Positions 6,663 through 7,895 of a stretch of DNA of 7,895 nucleotides are shown here, one piece after another. Below the pieces are notes generated by a model. That model ran no database searches. It was not told the DNA's origin and saw only the letters and a list, made by a program, of their open reading frames with translations. The DNA comes from Paracoccaceae bacterium (lineage in GTDB: Bacteria > Pseudomonadota > Alphaproteobacteria > Rhodobacterales > Rhodobacteraceae), in the NCBI GenBank assembly GCA_007128865.1, contig SKWP01000111.1:1-7895 (forward strand). The letters run 5' to 3'. The position numbers and the translations under genes are program-made. Each line of letters starts with the position of its first letter. Position 1 is the first letter of the stretch.

Positions 6663-7604
6663 GTGGGGTCTGAAAGGTCACGGCAGCTGCGAAGCCTCAT
6701 GCGGCGTCAGCACAAGGTTCTTGCCGTGCTGCATCCGCCCACGGCGGCCTACGCGCGGATTCTCGATGCGGCCGGCTGCGAGGCGGGGTTCGTCGGCACC
6801 GGCAGCGTGGTCGGTGGCGTTACCGGGCTGGCCGATGTCGGCACCATCACGATGACCGAATGCGTGACGGTTTCCGGCTGGATCGCCCGTTCGGTCGGCT
6901 TTCCGGTGATCATGGACGGCGATACCGGCCACGGCGGGATCATGGCGGTGCGCCGCCTGGTGCGCGAGTGCATCGCCGCCGGCCTGGCGGGACTGCGGAT
7001 CGACGACCAGCCGCTGGAAGCCAAGCGCAGGACCGAATCCGCCGGCATCGAGATCGCGCCCCTGGCCCAGGTCATCGCGCGTTATCGTGCGGCGGTGGAG
7101 ATGCGCGACGAGCTCGATCCCGACTTCGTCATCATGGCACAGTGCTATGCGCGCGACGCCGTCAACGGCGGTCTGGACGAGGCGCTGCGGCGGATGGCGG
7201 CCTATGAGGCGGTCGGGGTCGACTGGGTCCAGCTTGAGGCGCCGCATTCGGTCGAGGAAATCCGCGCGGCCCGGGCGCGGCTGTCCGTGCCCTTTTCGTT
7301 CATGATGGGGCGGCTGCCCCGGATGCTGTCCTTCGACGAGCATCTGCAGCTTGGCGTGAACATCGCCTGGCTGCCGGGGTTCACCCATCAGGTGACCTGG
7401 GCGGCACTGTGGGACTTCATGCAGGACTTCAACACCCGGGACATCGCCGCCTGGGAGGCGTTCCGGAAATCGCGCGAGGGCCGCCCCTATCCGGTTCCGC
7501 GGGTCGGGCCCGAAGGCGAAGGCGCCCACATGCAGGGGCTGCTGGAAGAGCGCTATGCATCCCTTGCCGCGCGGATCCTCGGCAAGGAGAGCGATTCGGA
7601 CTGA
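6663..7604 (+). CDS. Isocitrate lyase/PEP mutase superfamily enzyme with divergent active site
   Basis: A 313-residue cytoplasmic beta/alpha-barrel enzyme of the superfamily that includes 2-methylisocitrate lyase (PrpB), 2,3-dimethylmalate lyase, oxaloacetate decarboxylase/hydrolase and PEP mutase. The Mg-binding motif is intact as PVIMDGDTGHGG (81-92; D85 and D87), followed by RRLV and GLRIDDQ (110-116). From my recall of E. coli PrpB, the other active-site positions differ: GLHIEDQ becomes GLRIDDQ, the catalytic loop KRCGH becomes KRRTE (121-125), and MARTDA becomes MAQCYA (158-163). The loop Cys and His and the substrate-carboxylate Arg are therefore missing. E192 in QLEAP matches the conserved PEA glutamate. 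A loop without Cys is also seen in the oxaloacetate decarboxylase and PEP mutase branches, so a lyase, decarboxylase or hydrolase are all possible. The GTG start follows a strong AAGGAGG. It is divergent from the LeuCD-type genes and 122 nt before tctC. Family assignment is sure, the reaction is not. Confidence 0.88.
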   Translation: MGSERSRQLRSLMRRQHKVLAVLHPPTAAYARILDAAGCEAGFVGTGSVVGGVTGLADVGTITMTECVTVSGWIARSVGFPVIMDGDTGHGGIMAVRRLVRECIAAGLAGLRIDDQPLEAKRRTESAGIEIAPLAQVIARYRAAVEMRDELDPDFVIMAQCYARDAVNGGLDEALRRMAAYEAVGVDWVQLEAPHSVEEIRAARARLSVPFSFMMGRLPRMLSFDEHLQLGVNIAWLPGFTHQVTWAALWDFMQDFNTRDIAAWEAFRKSREGRPYPVPRVGPEGEGAHMQGLLEERYASLAARILGKESDSD

Positions 7605-7608
7605 AGCC

Positions 7609-7637
7609 TTGCTTCGGCCTTCAAGACATGCATTAAT
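7609..7637 (+). promoter_or_regulatory. Candidate promoter for the tctC-type gene
   Basis: TTGCTT (7609-7614; 3 of 6) and ATTAAT (7632-7637; 4 of 6) have the ideal 17-nt spacing. They start 5 nt after the stop of the lyase-family gene. The predicted start point, about 7644, would fall just before the perfect inverted repeat at 7647-7665, the usual position for a repressor site. The -35 match is poor, so confidence is low. Confidence 0.25.
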
Positions 7638-7646
7638 CCAGAACAT

Positions 7647-7665
7647 CATTCCACCTATTGGAATG
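7647..7665. repeat. Perfect inverted repeat CATTCCA-N5-TGGAATG, candidate operator
   Basis: CATTCCA (7647-7653) and TGGAATG (7659-7665) are exact reverse complements around the 5-nt CCTAT centre. It is AT-richer than the surrounding DNA and lies in the 122-nt gap upstream of the tctC-type gene, about 60 nt before its ATG. The 19-bp size and symmetry suit a dimeric transcription factor such as an IclR- or GntR-type regulator. The regulator class is a guess, and no regulator gene is present in the window. No T-run follows, so a terminator is unlikely. Confidence 0.55.
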
Positions 7666-7670
7666 GGCGC

Positions 7671-7692
7671 GGCTGTCTGTCGGCTGTCCATC
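7671..7692. repeat. Imperfect 11-bp tandem direct repeat upstream of tctC
   Basis: GGCTGTCTGTC (7671-7681) is followed immediately by GGCTGTCCATC (7682-7692), 9 of 11 identical. The period is one helical turn. It lies between the inverted repeat and the Shine-Dalgarno site of the tctC-type gene, so it could be a regulator site or simply chance in a short spacer. Confidence 0.3.
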
Positions 7693-7726
7693 AGGTGGCA
7701 GAACGAAAGGGGAGGAGCTTGCGACA

Positions 7727-7895
7727 ATGAAACCATGGAAAACAGTGAAGCTGGCCGCCGTCGCGGTCTCGATGACGGCGCTTGCGGGGGCGGCCGCGGC
7801 CGAGGTCGATTTCTCGGGCAAGCGCATCACCATGACGGTGCCGACCGCCGCCGGCGGCGGGGCCGATCTCTATGCCCGCTTCCTGGGTCAGGAGA
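7727..7895 (+). CDS. tctC: Tripartite tricarboxylate transporter substrate-binding protein, TctC/Bug family (partial, 5' end)
   Basis: The first 56 codons of a periplasmic solute-binding protein; the gene runs off the window end. It opens with a classical signal peptide: MKPWKTVK, then a hydrophobic stretch (about 9-25) ending in an Ala run, with likely cleavage before EVDFSGK (residue 26). The mature start DFSGK-x-I-T-x-T-V-P-x-x-A-GGG-AD-x-YAR is the typical first strand and ligand-contacting loop of TctC/Bug proteins, which usually run to about 320 residues. The GGGGAGGAG purine run ends 9 nt before the ATG at 7727-7729. It is the partner expected for the TctA-TctB fusion permease on the other strand, completing a transport system split over two divergent transcription units. 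The ligand is likely a carboxylate matching the dehydratase/lyase substrate. Confidence 0.88.
   Translation, partial: MKPWKTVKLAAVAVSMTALAGAAAAEVDFSGKRITMTVPTAAGGGADLYARFLGQE

Noticed and set aside
7602..7625. Possible terminator hairpin after the ICL/PEPM gene
   Set aside because: The arms TGAAGCC and GGCCTTCA pair only with a bulge and no T-run follows. It is too weak to call an intrinsic terminator.
6678..7736. Minus-strand open frame of 352 codons over the ICL/PEPM gene
   Set aside because: It is antisense to a well-supported superfamily enzyme with a strong Shine-Dalgarno site, and its translation has no family features.

Overview
The window comes from a GC-rich proteobacterial chromosome. 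Codon use is dominated by G/C third positions, Shine-Dalgarno sites are clear, and the gene content fits an alphaproteobacterium of the Rhodobacterales or Rhodospirillales type. That placement is an inference from composition and gene families, with no rRNA or marker gene to confirm it. No rRNA, tRNA, mobile element or CRISPR array was seen.

Layout: (1) 13-1536, minus strand, a secreted or periplasmic protein built of TPR-like helical repeats, with its own candidate promoter; it looks unrelated to the rest. (2) 1635-6513, minus strand, a tightly packed four-gene operon. In transcription order it encodes an aconitase/LeuC-type large subunit, its LeuD-type small subunit, a TctA permease carrying a fused TctB-like C-terminal membrane domain, and an AbrB-family (PF05145) membrane protein. 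Gaps are 20 nt, 15 nt and about 5 nt. (3) 6514-6662, a 149-nt divergent promoter region. (4) 6663-7604, plus strand, an isocitrate lyase/PEP mutase superfamily enzyme starting at GTG. (5) 7605-7726, a 122-nt intergenic region with a perfect inverted repeat. (6) 7727 to the window end, the start of a TctC-type periplasmic solute-binding protein.

Regions 2-6 read as one catabolic module for an organic acid. TctC would capture a carboxylate in the periplasm and the TctA-TctB fusion would import it using an ion gradient. The LeuCD-type [4Fe-4S] enzyme would hydrate, dehydrate or isomerise a C4-C7 di- or tricarboxylate, and the ICL/PEPM-type enzyme would cleave a C-C bond, or decarboxylate or hydrolyse the product. 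The best-known precedent for this pair of enzyme families is 2,3-dimethylmalate dehydratase plus 2,3-dimethylmalate lyase; the methylcitrate route (an aconitase plus PrpB) is chemically analogous. No leuA or leuB is present and the genes sit with a transporter, which argues against leucine biosynthesis.

The most unusual point is that the ICL/PEPM protein keeps the two metal-binding aspartates but lacks the lyase loop Cys, the loop His and the Arg of the ARTDA motif. Its reaction may therefore differ from that of the known lyases, and the pathway substrate cannot be read from the sequence.
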